64,000 nucleotides of DNA from Euglena gracilis (taxonomy: Eukaryota; Euglenida; Euglenophyceae; Euglenales): positions 62,698,257-62,762,256 of the forward strand of contig CP154956.1 of assembly GCA_039621445.1 (NCBI GenBank), read 5' to 3'. Position numbers and translations under genes: made by a program. This document shows, one piece after another, positions 35,932 to 46,480 of the stretch. The notes under the pieces were generated by a model, which worked only from the letters and a program-made list of their open reading frames with translations, had not been told where the DNA came from and made no database searches. How positions within the stretch are numbered: position 1 is the stretch's first letter; each line of letters begins with the position of its first letter.

Positions 35932-36253
35932 CTCACCCCCAGAGTGTGCACAGCCGGAATGGTCTGGCACTCCCAGGAAGGATGAACTGGGAGGAACGGA
36001 ACATGAGGGCGAAGCACAAGATACGGGTGAGCGCACCCATCCCAACCCCAAAAAACTCTCACCCCCCACCACCCCCACGAGGGGGAAGCAAGCCCGCAAG
36101 CCAGAGAACGGGCCTCTCCGGTTCACCTTCACCAAGACGTTGTCGGAGACATCAGGAACGCCAACTCCGGCAACAAAAGCGCAATAAGAAAGAGCCCGCC
36201 AAAAAACAATCACACAACAAGCCGGCAAAAGAAGCAGGACCTCACCCCCCTCT
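35932..36253. repeat. Putative DIRS terminal/internal complementary repeat (inverted copies)
   Basis: 36147-36253 is an inverted copy of 31258-31345 (about 80% by eye over 90 bp), and 35932-35975 is an inverted copy of 31224-31264. The two pieces appear in swapped order relative to the left copy. Permuted, inverted terminal pieces are what DIRS elements carry (inverted terminal repeats plus an internal complementary region). The intervening frame (35946-36180) is Pro/Lys-rich and probably not a gene. Confidence 0.55.
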
Positions 36254-36470
36254 CGTGCTTCGCCATCATGGTCAGTTCCTCCCGGGAGTGCCAGTTCCTT
36301 TCTTCTGGGTGTTGAAGGGCAAATTAAGAGTCAGCCAACTCCTGCGAAAAAAGGCACAAGCGTGACCTCCTAGCCAAACGCAACCAAACAATCCAAACAA
36401 CACCGACGGTGAGCAAGGCATGGCCACACAAGGGCAAACTGCGGAGCCCGCGGTGTGGGCAAAAAAAGGT
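36250..36470 (-). repeat. Short interspersed repeat, minus-oriented copy
   Basis: On the minus strand it gives 'cgggctccgcagtttgccc', 'ttgtgtggccatgccttgct', 'tgttgtttggattgtttggt' and 'ggagttggctgactcttaat', the same order as the copy at 19856-20146. Smaller fragments with 'gaagtg(c/t)ggagcccg' follow at 36541-36560 and 36859-36880. The rest of 36470-37100 holds no recognisable gene. Confidence 0.65.
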
Positions 36471-36904
36471 GCTAAGAAGGAGAAGGCAAACCACACAAAA
36501 CTCATAGACAGCCGACAAAAATGCATGACCTCAAATACAGGGAAGTGTGGAGCCCGAGGTTTCTCCTGAACCCTCCCGTAGCCTCCACACTTTGGCTCGA
36601 TGGCGATAGCGCACTTTGGCATCTTGTCTTTTTGTATCCACTCCCAGCTACGGCATATCCCGTTTTTAGGCGTCCAAGGGAAAGGGCTCGCATGGTATGG
36701 GGACAGGAAAAAAACTTTATTTTTTTGCTTCTGGCGCAGTGACTGGTGCTGGAGAACGGAAAACTTCCGCAAAATTAAGGCACTGTGGGGGCAAAGCCTA
36801 GCCCAAAAAGATTCTTTTTGCAAATGCCGGCAAACAAGTTGTGGCCTTCCTCGCTTTTGGGAAGTGCGGAGCCCGGGTTCGAGCACCTATGACAGATTCC
36901 AAAT

Positions 36905-36965
36905 TTTAGCCAGCGGTCGGCTGCGGTCGGGCGCGGTCAGCAGCAGTCGGCAGCGGTCGGCAAAG
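36905..36965 (+). repeat. CGGTCGGC-type minisatellite
   Basis: Five imperfect copies of a unit such as cggtcggctg, cggtcgggcg, cggtcagcag, cagtcggcag, cggtcggc. Confidence 0.85.
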
Positions 36966-37108
36966 TATTTGGCTGTAGGTGGGGGGCTGGCCAACAAAAA
37001 ATGAGCATATATCACAAGCACACAATCCACAATTGCCGACTTTTGGCCACTTTTTCGCTGATTTTGGCCAGTTTTTGATGCCTTTGGACCATTCGGCCAC
37101 CGCACTGC

Positions 37109-37230
37109 GAGACGGTGAGGTCCTGCTTTCCTTGCCGGCTGTTCTGTTCTGGTGTTTGTGCTTGCGCGGGGGGTGCTTCTTACTGGTTTTTGTTGCCGGA
37201 GTTGGCTGACTCTTAATTCTGCCCTTCGAC
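37109..37230. repeat. Putative DIRS terminal repeat, copy in front of element D
   Basis: It carries 'ggtgaggtcctgctt', 'cttgccggctgtt', 'gcttcttactg' and 'ttgttgccggagttggctg', matching 31258-31345 in the same orientation and 36147-36253 inverted. It then continues with 'actcttaattctgcccttc', shared with the interspersed repeat family. Confidence 0.6.
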
Positions 37231-37342
37231 CTCAAGGAGAAAGACTTTCAACTCAACGAGTTCAACAACGTTCACCACATCGACCAATCAATACAGCGGA
37301 AGAGCAATTCAAGACCATGTAGAAAGGCGGAGGAAAACAGTT

Positions 37343-40260
37343 TTGATTTCCATGAAAGATGCAACATACCTGGTGTCCAGCGGCCCAGTGGAGCAGGAAA
37401 GAAGCACGGCGAAGGCGGCAGAAGCTGAAGAGGATGGAGTTCCAGCAGGCGCCAGAGCAACCAACATAGAACAAGCGACAGTGCAAGGAATTTCAAAGAA
37501 AGAATCTGAGACGGAGAAAAGGAGAGGAGCAGCAGGCGCTGGAGACGATGACGGAGCAGCAGCAGAACACCAGTCCGTGGCCGTCGCAACCCCCCCCTCT
37601 TTCCAATGTCCCAGATAAAGTTCGAATCCAACGGCTCAACGACGGCCATGGACCCTGGACAACTGTGGTCAGGAAGACAAGAAGACAGAATGGGAATACC
37701 ATCACAGGTACAACAGACTCCCCCCCTTGTTCTACGTCCGCCCCCTTCCAGGGGGCAAAACAAGGGCCATGGCAGCCTTTCAACAAATATCAGAAATCTA
37801 AAGGAGTCAAGTCATCATGGCTATGGCTATGGCTATGGCAGCCATCATCCAGAAGGACCTGGGGTCCAAAATCAAGGCTATGGCAGCCATTATTCAAGAG
37901 GGCAGTGGGCCCAGGGGCAAGGCTATGGCAGCCAGTACCCCAGTCTGGGAAGATCCCATTGGGGAAAGGTATGTCCAACTTTCCCCCCACAATTTTCAAA
38001 CACAAACCGCCCAGGAGCAGTTAGACAATGCCAAAAACAGGCCATGGTGGCCAAAATGGGGAATCCAAAAGGACAGAGAAGTCCTGGAGAAAAGGCCAGT
38101 GGAGGCCAAGCAGGCCTGAGTGCCACTGGAGGCCAAAGGGCCCTGAAGGCAAATGGTGGCCAATACCATCAAGCATCCACAACACGGCAGCCCTTGTGGG
38201 GGGAGGCCCAAGATTGGCTCAGGCAGGCCCCCCCAGGCAATAATCAGCCCAGCATTATATGTACCGCCCCACCACAGACGCAGACCTTCCCCCATTATTC
38301 AAAAAAACAGGGGGAAAGCCTGTCTTTGGGAGGCCCTATGGCAGGGCCAACTGCAGCCCCAGTGATGGGGCAGCCAGAGGGGGCCCCAGTGATGGGGCAG
38401 CCAGGGGGAAGGACCCCAGTGATGGGGACTGTGGAATCCCCAGACACATTACACCCAGGGGTGCCCCCCTACAAGGCCCTACAGCCCGGTATTCCCCATT
38501 GGGTCAAGGCAGGAGCCAGCAGAGAGGTATTAAACCTGATAAGGGAAGGGGTTATGGCAGATCTTCCCCTCCCCCCTCAGACTTCATTAAAAGTTCCCTT
38601 CAAGTCACACTAAGCAATAATGACTGCCCAGAACATTCTGAGACAATAGGAATGTACAGGGGCAACCAGGCAAATCTCCCAGAGGAGGCAAAACATCTTG
38701 TCCCTTATTTCATCATTTCCAAAAAAGAGGGGGAAAAGACAAAAGAAAGAGATTGTCGACAGTTGAATCTCCACTTCACCCCACAGAAGTTCAGACTGGA
38801 ACACATGGGAAACATTTTCCCATATTTAAAAAAGGGTTGGTTCTGTGGAAAACTCGATCTGAAAGATGCTGATTTTCACTTATAGCTGCACAGCAGCCTG
38901 GAAAAACATGTTTGCATGCAAGTGGGGGAGGAAACGTGGCAATTTCAAGCTGCATGCTTTGGCATCAGCAGCCTGCCACGAAAGTTTATGACTCTCTGTC
39001 TGGGAAAGAAAATGAAATGAAAGAAAATGAAGAAGAGTATGGGAAAGAAAATGGAGAAAGGAGGGAAAGGTGGTTTTCATCTACCTGGACGACATTTTGC
39101 TGTTAGCCCTCAGCAAAAAGACAGCAGCCCAACATTTGTCAGAAATCAAAAAGAGACCTCTTACTGGCAGGTTTCAGATTAAACCTCCCCAAATCCTGTG
39201 TGGAACCTACACAGGAAATAAAGCATTTGGGCCAGTGGATCAGTCTGAAAGAAGGCCAATTGTAAATTCCTCAAGAAAAGCTAAAATCCCTCAGAAAGGA
39301 GCTAGGCAAGGTGCTCACAGCACAACAAATGAGCTGCAGAAAACTCAGTTCGATTTTGGGTCAAGTCAGAAGCTACTTGGTCTCAATGCCTTTTCTCAGA
39401 ATTCTGACAGATCAACTTTGCAAAATGGTGGACCTGCACACAAAGTAGGGTTGGGACCACACCCTAACTATTCCCCAGGGGGTCAAGGAGCAAATTGTAG
39501 AATTAAGGGCATTTTTACAGCCAGGTGTTGGCAGAGCATTTCAATCCCAGGCCTCTCAGAATCTCTTTTCAGACAGCAGCACCTGGCAATGGAGGGGGCT
39601 AGACAAGGCTTCAGGCCAAAAGGTGCAGGAATTTTGGAGGGACCTGCATGTCCTTCACATAAATCAAAAAAGAATTACAAGCTGCAGTGGAAACTGTAAA
39701 AGCACTGGCCAAACCAAAGCAAACAATTGTGCTTCATGTGGACAGCCAGGTTGCTGTAAGTTATTTAACAAAGTGGGGAGGCAAAAAGCCGCACACAAAT
39801 TCCATCTTAAAACCCCTGCTGTATCATTGCCAATAAAAGCAAATCAATTTGCAGGTGGTTTGGGTTCCCACAAAGGAGCAATTGGCAGACTCCTTGACCA
39901 GAGAAAAGGACCCAGGGGATTATACCCTAAACCTGATCATCTTTCACCAAATTCTTCAATTTTTCAGAATGAAAATATCCCCAGAGGTGGTTATATTTCG
40001 CACACCCAGCAACAAAAAAATTCCCCAAGTATGTTTGTCGATACCCCCATAAAGGGGCTTTGCTGGTGGATGCCTTAACGGCAGATTTGAGTGGCCTCAC
40101 CCCAGTTTATGCAAACCCCCCCCTGGAGCATCATTCCCCAGTGGGTTCAGAGATTGATGCTAAACCCAGACCTGAAATGTCTTTTGATCGTACCCCACTG
40201 GGCTTCAACATCGTGGTGGTGCCAATTAATGTCAATCAGGCATCCAGGCAATAAAGTTTT
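37343..40260 (+). pseudogene. DIRS-like retrotransposon D, decayed (Gag, RT, RNase H)
   Basis: Gag-like 37343-38613 in shifting frames, with a Gly/Tyr/Gln-rich stretch (HGYGYGYGSHH) and repeats of PVMGQPEGAPVMGQPGGR. RT 38640-39250: DCRQLNLHFTPQKFRLEHMG, GKLDLKDADFHL followed by TAG (38883-38885), WQFQAACFGISSLP and FIYLDDILLLALS. RNase H 39480-39960: KVQEFWRDLHVLHINQK, HVDSQVAVSYLTKWGGKK and VVWVPTKEQLADSLTREKDP. The linker at 40060-40254 includes LVDALTADLSG. A TAA (39834-39836) sits in the RNase H block. No recombinase end was found, so the 3' part is lost. Confidence 0.82.
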
Positions 40261-40643
40261 GTTGGTATCCCCCCCAATTTGGTCTGTTCACCAACTGCTG
40301 GGGGGAGGAGATGCCCCCCCCCAAGATGGAATTTGGCCTGCTTGATTGTGTCAGGCAAATATGACAATCCCAGGAAGTTTCGAGGTCCAGTATCGACACT
40401 TACATAAAAAATGTGGGAAATGTCAAAATATATGACACAGCCTTCAGGGCTTTGAGGGCCAATTGTTGCACAAAGGGGTGCCTGTGTACCAGGCAGCCAT
40501 TCTGCCATGGCACTGTGTACCACATACAATGGGCTACGGCCTACAAGCTGGCTACGGCCGGACTGTACACAGTGGCATGGTTAAACCATGAGACAAAGAG
40601 AGAATCTCAGAGCTAGCGAAAGCTTAGCGAAAGTAACTGGTTC

Positions 40644-41636
40644 CTAATTCAAGGTTACTGGGTTTGGTGCTTTGCAATTCTGTTTTCCGCCGGAATCAGT
40701 TTGGAAGTCAAAGGCGATTCCGCCGCGGTCAAAAGCCTCAGCTTTCTTGAAGCTTTTGTGTTGGTACATTTGTCGTTTTGTTTTGTAGAAATTCAGGAAA
40801 TCTTCCAGAACGTCCTCGCTTCCGGGTACGATCTTGAGATTTCCGCCATCTGCAGGCAAATATATGTCTGCCCGTAGGCAGTTGACACAGAAAACTGGTA
40901 CGTCACGGTCTCTGTCATCTTCCGACCACCGGAAGTTGTTCAGTTTTCTCCAGGTAAGGATGCAAACACCGCAAATCAAGGCGGCTGTATTTGGAACGAA
41001 TTCGCTGTGGTGAAAATTTTTCCGTTTGTTGTCCGCATAACAGACATGCACAGCTGGCATGCTGTTACGAATGTTGTGACAAACAGTACAGAGCCAGGTT
41101 GTTTGACCATTCGGTCTATTGTCAAACAGGAATGTTTCCCCAAGGTATTGGGCAAACACTCTTAGTGATCTGGCATTGTAGAATCGCCAAATATGGCGAA
41201 CATAGTAGTTGTACTTCTGATCATTGAAAAACAATGGTTCAATCCACTTGTTCAACAAAATTCCGCGTTTGCGGGCTGATTGTATCATGGCAATGCGTTC
41301 TTCGACGCTCGGCAGGTTGGATATAATGTCCTCTTGCCAAAGGGTGGCATTATCGTCAACGGGCATGTTTTCCTCTTGCGAGGTCTCAGACATTGTATCT
41401 TGTCGAGTTCTACCTCGGAGGGTAGAAGTGACCCGGCTTTTCTCGGCGACTTGGCCATATGTTGGTGCTGGTGTGGTAGCAGCTGGGGTCTTCGCCCGCT
41501 TTCCTGATTTGCTACCACTCCCAGGTGGCGGTGGTTTTGGTTCGTTGTGTCGTTCAGCGGGTTTGCACGGTTCTGCAGGATGTGGTTTAGCCTTAGGCTT
41601 ACTGCCTTTCTCTTTCCGCGCGATTGCCCCTACTCT
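40644..41636 (-). CDS. Hypothetical protein with CxxC clusters
   Basis: The frame is open on the minus strand from about 41636, with the first ATG at 41393 (249 codons, ending TAG at 40644). Upstream of the ATG the frame stays open with a basic/Pro-rich stretch (KPHPAEPCKPAERHNEPKP), so the true start may lie further up or in another exon. The core is rich in aromatics (YYVRHIWRFYNARSLRVFAQ) and holds Cys pairs CTVC, CGVC and CVNC plus several His, suggesting a metal-binding fold. I do not recognise the family. It lies immediately left of the outer Ty3-like element and could be part of it, of another mobile element, or a host gene. Confidence 0.45.
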   Translation of the reverse strand, partial: RVGAIARKEKGSKPKAKPHPAEPCKPAERHNEPKPPPPGSGSKSGKRAKTPAATTPAPTYGQVAEKSRVTSTLRGRTRQDTMSETSQEENMPVDDNATLWQEDIISNLPSVEERIAMIQSARKRGILLNKWIEPLFFNDQKYNYYVRHIWRFYNARSLRVFAQYLGETFLFDNRPNGQTTWLCTVCHNIRNSMPAVHVCYADNKRKNFHHSEFVPNTAALICGVCILTWRKLNNFRWSEDDRDRDVPVFCVNCLRADIYLPADGGNLKIVPGSEDVLEDFLNFYKTKRQMYQHKSFKKAEAFDRGGIAFDFQTDSGGKQNCKAPNPVTLN

Positions 41637-42037
41637 TCAATGACGACGACTGGAAACGAGTCATTTACCTACTCTTTACAAAGCCTTCAACGGTTTCGGA
41701 AACCACACAACGATGGATATTGCCTGACTATCCACCTGAACGACATGGTTACGAACATTATTCAGAATGGGTTGGAACCATTCTGAAACCACACATAACC
41801 CGCTGTGCCTGTGCATCCCGCGCGCATAACGTTGATTTCAACGCTCTGCCTGGGATGCCACCACAGGTACCAGCAAACCATCCAAGATGGAACTATTACA
41901 TATGGCCTGCAACTTTTCCGAGAGCTTTCTGGGAAAATTTGCAGATGTACCTCCACAAGCGAGCTGAAATGCTCAAAACCGAACTGCCCAAGGAAATACA
42001 AGAAGTCAAAAGTTGGGTTATCCCACGGACCTTTTGA
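41597..42037 (+). CDS. Hypothetical protein, no ATG at the start of the frame
   Basis: The frame is open from 41597 to a TGA at 42035-42037 (147 codons). It opens with a TTG at 41624 rather than ATG, so it may be a 3' exon or a pseudogene. It contains FNDDDWKRVIYLLFTKPSTV, LPDYPPERHGYEHYSEWVG and HPRWNYYIWPATFPRAFWEN. Its composition looks protein-like rather than random. It starts where the divergent minus-strand frame (40644-41636) ends upstream, so the two overlap head to head by about 40 bp. Function unknown. It may lie inside the 5' LTR or flank of the outer element. Confidence 0.35.
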   Translation, partial: AYCLSLSARLPLLFNDDDWKRVIYLLFTKPSTVSETTQRWILPDYPPERHGYEHYSEWVGTILKPHITRCACASRAHNVDFNALPGMPPQVPANHPRWNYYIWPATFPRAFWENLQMYLHKRAEMLKTELPKEIQEVKSWVIPRTF

Positions 42038-42237
42038 ATACAAGTTTTATTTCTTTCTTTTACAAAGCTCGAAAGAGCAAAAGTCACTTTCATATAAGGG
42101 ACTGCGGTCCCACCAATTCTTCTGCTTGTGTGCTTTGCGTTCAAAAGGGGAAAAGGGAAGCAAATTTTATTGTTACTCCCCCCACGGGCTTTTCGGGAGG
42201 AAAGCATAAGTAGAAAAGCCGGGTTGGGACGTACACT

Positions 42238-42248
42238 TGGTAGCAGAG
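42238..42248 (+). other. Primer-binding site of the outer element
   Basis: TGGTAGCAGAG matches the complement of the 3' end of initiator tRNA-Met used by many Ty3-like elements. It follows ...GTACACT, so the 5' LTR should end within a few bases to the left (perhaps at ACA, 42233-42235). The 220 bp after it up to the Gag frame look like a leader. Confidence 0.7.
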
Positions 42249-42458
42249 TGGGTTTAACGGTCGAACGACCAAAGACAAACTCAGAAAAGGGCGCCTAAAC
42301 ACGGGCGAGGTGTCTCAGGGGCACAAGTGGCTACGGCTGCATCACAAAGCCTCTGAGCCCCCACCTTTGCTTATCTTGTTGGGTCTTTTCACACAAATTT
42401 TTACAATTTTTACAATTTTTACTATTTTCACAAAAATTTTCCAAATTTTTCATCAGAA

Positions 42459-45080
42459 ATGCAAAGTGCACATGCACACACTGGAAACGCACCTATTAAC
42501 TATGCTTTGTTAATAGGTTCGCTACGTGGACTGCAGAATGCAGACCAAGTCACTACGGCGACAGGAAATTTTTCCTTACAAGGGGCGGTTGCCCAAGTCG
42601 CTTTAGCGACAAAAAATTTTTATCCACAAGGAGCGGATGCCCAAGCCGCTTCTGCGGTGGAAAATTTTTCCATACAAGGGGCGGACGCCCAAGCCGCTTC
42701 GGTGGTACCCCCCCCCACAACTGGTTTTTCGAACCCAAACCGCATTAGCGGTGCCTCCCCCTACAACAAGCCGCTTCGGCGGTACCCCCCCCTCCAAGGG
42801 TCTTCGGACCCAAGCCGCTTCGGCGGTGCCCCCCCCCCCTCCAAGGGTCTTCGGACCCAAGTCGCTTCGGCGGTGCCCCCCCCCTACAAGGGTCTACGGA
42901 CGCAACCCGCATTCGCGGACCCACCGTTAAAACCGCCGCATTTGCGGTACAACATAACCCTACAATGGGTCTATGGACCCCCTCCGCTTCTGCGGAGTCT
43001 GACTCACAATTGGGCAGAATGCCCGAACGGGACTGGCAATTATTGCCTTTTGGCACCCAATTGCCTACAGAGCCCCCCCCCTTACGAGGACGGGTTGGAA
43101 ACACCTTGTTTTTTCAAACCCCCCCCCGGCCCTACCACCGGTAAGCCCCATTCGGGACTTGCCCCTCCCTCCACAATTGGGAGAAATCCCAGAACTACCT
43201 TGGTCCGCTGAAATGCGGTTGGTGGTCCCGGACACTGCCGGTGTCATTGTTCCCATGGACAATGACCCCGAGGAAGACCGGGATTCGTTCTCCAGTAATA
43301 CCGTTGAGCGCGTAGTCACAAATTTACCGGAGAACCACCCACTACAACAGCAATTTCGACACATCGAAGCATGTGTCCAAAATTGTGCTAAAAACACTGA
43401 ACCAAATCCTACAATTTGATGAAGTCACAAGGCCGTTTTCGGCAAGCTGGACTTCCTTCGGCAATATATCCAAGAATTTGGACAATTTTGCCAAAAGAAT
43501 TTTAACTCCACTACAATGGATCTTCAGAACCTCCACCAAGGGTTTGACGCATTTTTGCGCAACACCTTGGTACACAACTTCCAACAGGTACAAGAGACCC
43601 TCCACACCGCGGAATCGCGGAATAACACAAAATTTTCACATTTACAACAAAATGTACAACAATTGTTCACACAACTAGAAACCTTTTCTTATACAAGGCA
43701 AGAATTGCAGTCCCGCCTACAACAACGGGATAAAGCGCCTACGGGTGCGGAACTTGGCTCATATGACTCATATGAGCACTTCTCAACCCTGTCCAATGTT
43801 GTACAACAATCCCAAGAACGTATTTTGCGTTTGGGTGATGAAAACGCGAGTTTTCATCAAAATTTTACACAAATACGCGAAAACTATGTACAAAGAGCTT
43901 TTGCTCAACAACTGGAAGAGCGGATTGCTCGTTTGGAACAAACTTCCTGCAAATGCGGTGAAGTTTCCCACAATTTGACCACATTGCACACTCAAGTGGC
44001 GGAAATCGCGCATCGGCAAGATTTCCTCCATGAAAAGTAGCAAAACGACACACAAAAACTTGAAACTGCTTCCAATGCGCTACAAACCGCTACGGCGGAA
44101 CTCCAATCCCGTGATGCGGTGATTCTTAGCTTACAAACCGCTAACGCGGAACTCCAAGACCGAGAAACGGTCTTAACTACCATCCAAACCGCGAATGCGG
44201 ACCTCCAAATTGCGTTTGCAGACCTGAAAACCGCTTTTGCGGATGTTTCGGGACTACAAACTGCATTTGGGGACTTACAACGCCGCTTTGCGGAAACTTC
44301 CACCAAAAATCCCAGTATGGGAGCATTACGATCCACTGTAACCGATTTGCACAATCAGTTACAAGCGGATGTGAACAAAATCGAATCCGCGTTTGCGGAT
44401 TGGCACAAACGGTGCAACGGTATTCAAAAATCGATTCCGGATGTCACCGGCATTGAAACCGCACTTGCGGATTTGAATACCCAACACAAAACCTTACAAT
44501 CCACCACTTCCCATTTACAAAAACGCGTACAAACACTTTCTACAAGGGTCTCCGGACTCCAACCATCCTCGGATGGACAAACGGTTCGCGAAGTCGAACT
44601 ACCCCTTGATTTTCGCACATTTTACGACCAAATGCTTGCGAAAAATCAGGAAAACTTACAAGAATTTTGTGAAACCTTGATGAGGACCGAAAATTCGGTT
44701 ACCCAACAAGTTCTCACACTAAAACAACAAATTTCGGTGTTGGAGAACCGACTTTCTACAATGATGGATGACAAAACCGCTGAGAATGCGGTAGGAGTAC
44801 TCCCACGTACACCCACGTTGGGTACCACAACCCCACAAACCAAGAATCGGTTGAACACCCTGACAACCGCAATGGAAACTTTGGTTAAGCGGGTCCATTC
44901 TTGGACACCACTTTTCCAAAGCTTTCAGCGGATTTTGCCTCCATTGTTGACAAATTACCACTTTTGGATGAGTTACCATCATTCCGCAAACGTATTAAGC
45001 GTTTGCAGGGTGATGTTGAAAGAATTTCGGACCTTTTCCAAGTGGTTGGTTCTTTTGTCAGAAGATTGGTCAGATAAGCG
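42459..45080 (+). pseudogene. Outer element Gag, N-terminal coiled-coil region
   Basis: A Pro-rich N-terminal part (42459-43211), then a longer coiled-coil part in which 43159-43419, 43516-44040 and 44119-45087 share one frame. Typical stretches are HNFQQVQETLHTAESRNNTK, ILRLGDENASFHQNFTQIRE and LQTANAELQDRETVLTTIQT. Leu/Gln/Ala heptads run for about 450 residues. Interruptions are a TGATGA pair (43417-43422), a TAG (44038-44040), a frameshift near 43150 in a C-run, and another near 44900. The repeated ADLQ/AELQ phrases are encoded over CCGC-N4-GCGG palindromes. The role is presumably Gag assembly. Confidence 0.7.
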
Positions 45081-45084
45081 CGGA

Positions 45085-46480
45085 TAGCGCGTTTTTGTAT
45101 CTCCTCTTGGGGAATTTGTATGTTTACCGTATCCCCGTGGGGATTTTGGCGATTTTGGAGAAGAAGTCTTTTGCAGGGCACTTACCGTACTGCTAGGGAG
45201 ACCAGCGGTAGGGTGGTGGGTGTAAGCCGATTGTATCTGTCCCAAAAGTTGTGAGAGTTTCATTTGTTTGGAAACATAGTTCCATCGTTGTTCAAGTGTG
45301 AGTTTGTTGTCCGCGAGTTCCTCACGGTGAATGCCTTTGATAATTGTAGGAATGAAATGGAGGAGAACCGCATCGAATTGTTCTTTCACTTGGTTCTCTC
45401 CCAGTTCATCAACCTCAGAAGCCAATCCCAACCATTTGGAATTCCAAAGGTCGATTGACTTCCATTTTCGGTCACTGGGCGCGAATTGCCGCCATTTTTT
45501 CTCCAGCGTATTTCGCGAAGTGAGGCTTGAACAGGTTGACGCATATTGGTCAACCAGTTCATCAAAAGTAATCCGATTCCGGATCACAAGTTGTCGGGCG
45601 CGTTCTTTTTCTTCCTTGGGGAGGCAATCAATGAATTCCATCTTGATTACGTCAGGGTTCCCGTCTTGGGTTGGACCCTTCAAGTCCCAGTAGTATGTCC
45701 AGTCGCGCCAAAATTGTTTCCAAGTTGTGGGATCTCCGTCCCACTGTGGCTTAACCTTGTTGGCAATTGTGATTGTACCTTTGAAATCGCGTTGTGGACC
45801 GCGATTTCCATCGTAATTGTTGAGGTAAGGTTGTTGTTGTGGCATGCGCGAATGCGCATCCATGATGGTACTTATGGTACCGTAGGTACCATGGGTATTT
45901 GGTACATCGCAATTCCGCGAATTGTATGGTTGTGGTTCGCGATTCCGCGATTCGGATTGTAAAGGGTCGCTATTCCGCGATTCGGGGTGTGGCAACATAC
46001 CAGGGGGGTAGGAATGCAGTTGTTCACCCTCAGTTCGGGGAACCGCGGTAAATTCCGTGTTTTGCATTCGCGATCCATGGCCAATACCCGGGGTAGGGGT
46101 ATAGCTCATACCGTGAATCAGTCCCGAATCGCGAATTTCTTGTTGTAAAACAGGAGGATTCGCGGTTTTTGTGTTAAAAACTGGTTCCTCATCCGAAGAT
46201 TCACCCTTAGGGGGGGGGGAATCTTAAGTTGTGGATACGACAAGTTGTGCACAAAGTCGCGAGTTGGATGTCGGGCATCCGAAGATGCTTCGGTTGATGC
46301 GCGAAAAGCGCGTTGTGAGCTGGAAGTTGCATTTTGACCACCAAAAACACGGTTTTCAGGGGCAAAGTGCGGGGGGTTGCGGGATTTTGCATGAATCTCG
46401 TCCAAAATCAATGCAAAATCTTGGATACTAAGCGGGGCATACGTCCCGTGATTGCCCCCACCCTGATACACGAAAGCGGT
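45085..46480 (-). pseudogene. Outer element capsid block, inverted relative to its neighbours
   Basis: The 376-codon minus frame (46109-44979) plus its upstream extension (to about 46480, broken by a poly-G frameshift at 46207-46220) encodes a Gag capsid-like domain: QWDGDPTTWKQFWRDWTYYW, IKMEFIDCLPKEEKERARQL, LTSRNTLEKKWRQFAPSDRK and KLTLEQRWNYVSKQMKLSQL. This is the W..F...W / YL.G.A pattern of LTR-element capsids. It belongs between the coiled-coil N-terminus and the zinc-knuckle NC, which both read plus. Similar coding phrases flank the breakpoints (GDTKTRYP at the left end on minus, DTRKRYP at the right end on plus), as expected if recombination between short inverted repeats flipped it. 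Alternatively it is a second element. Confidence 0.75.
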
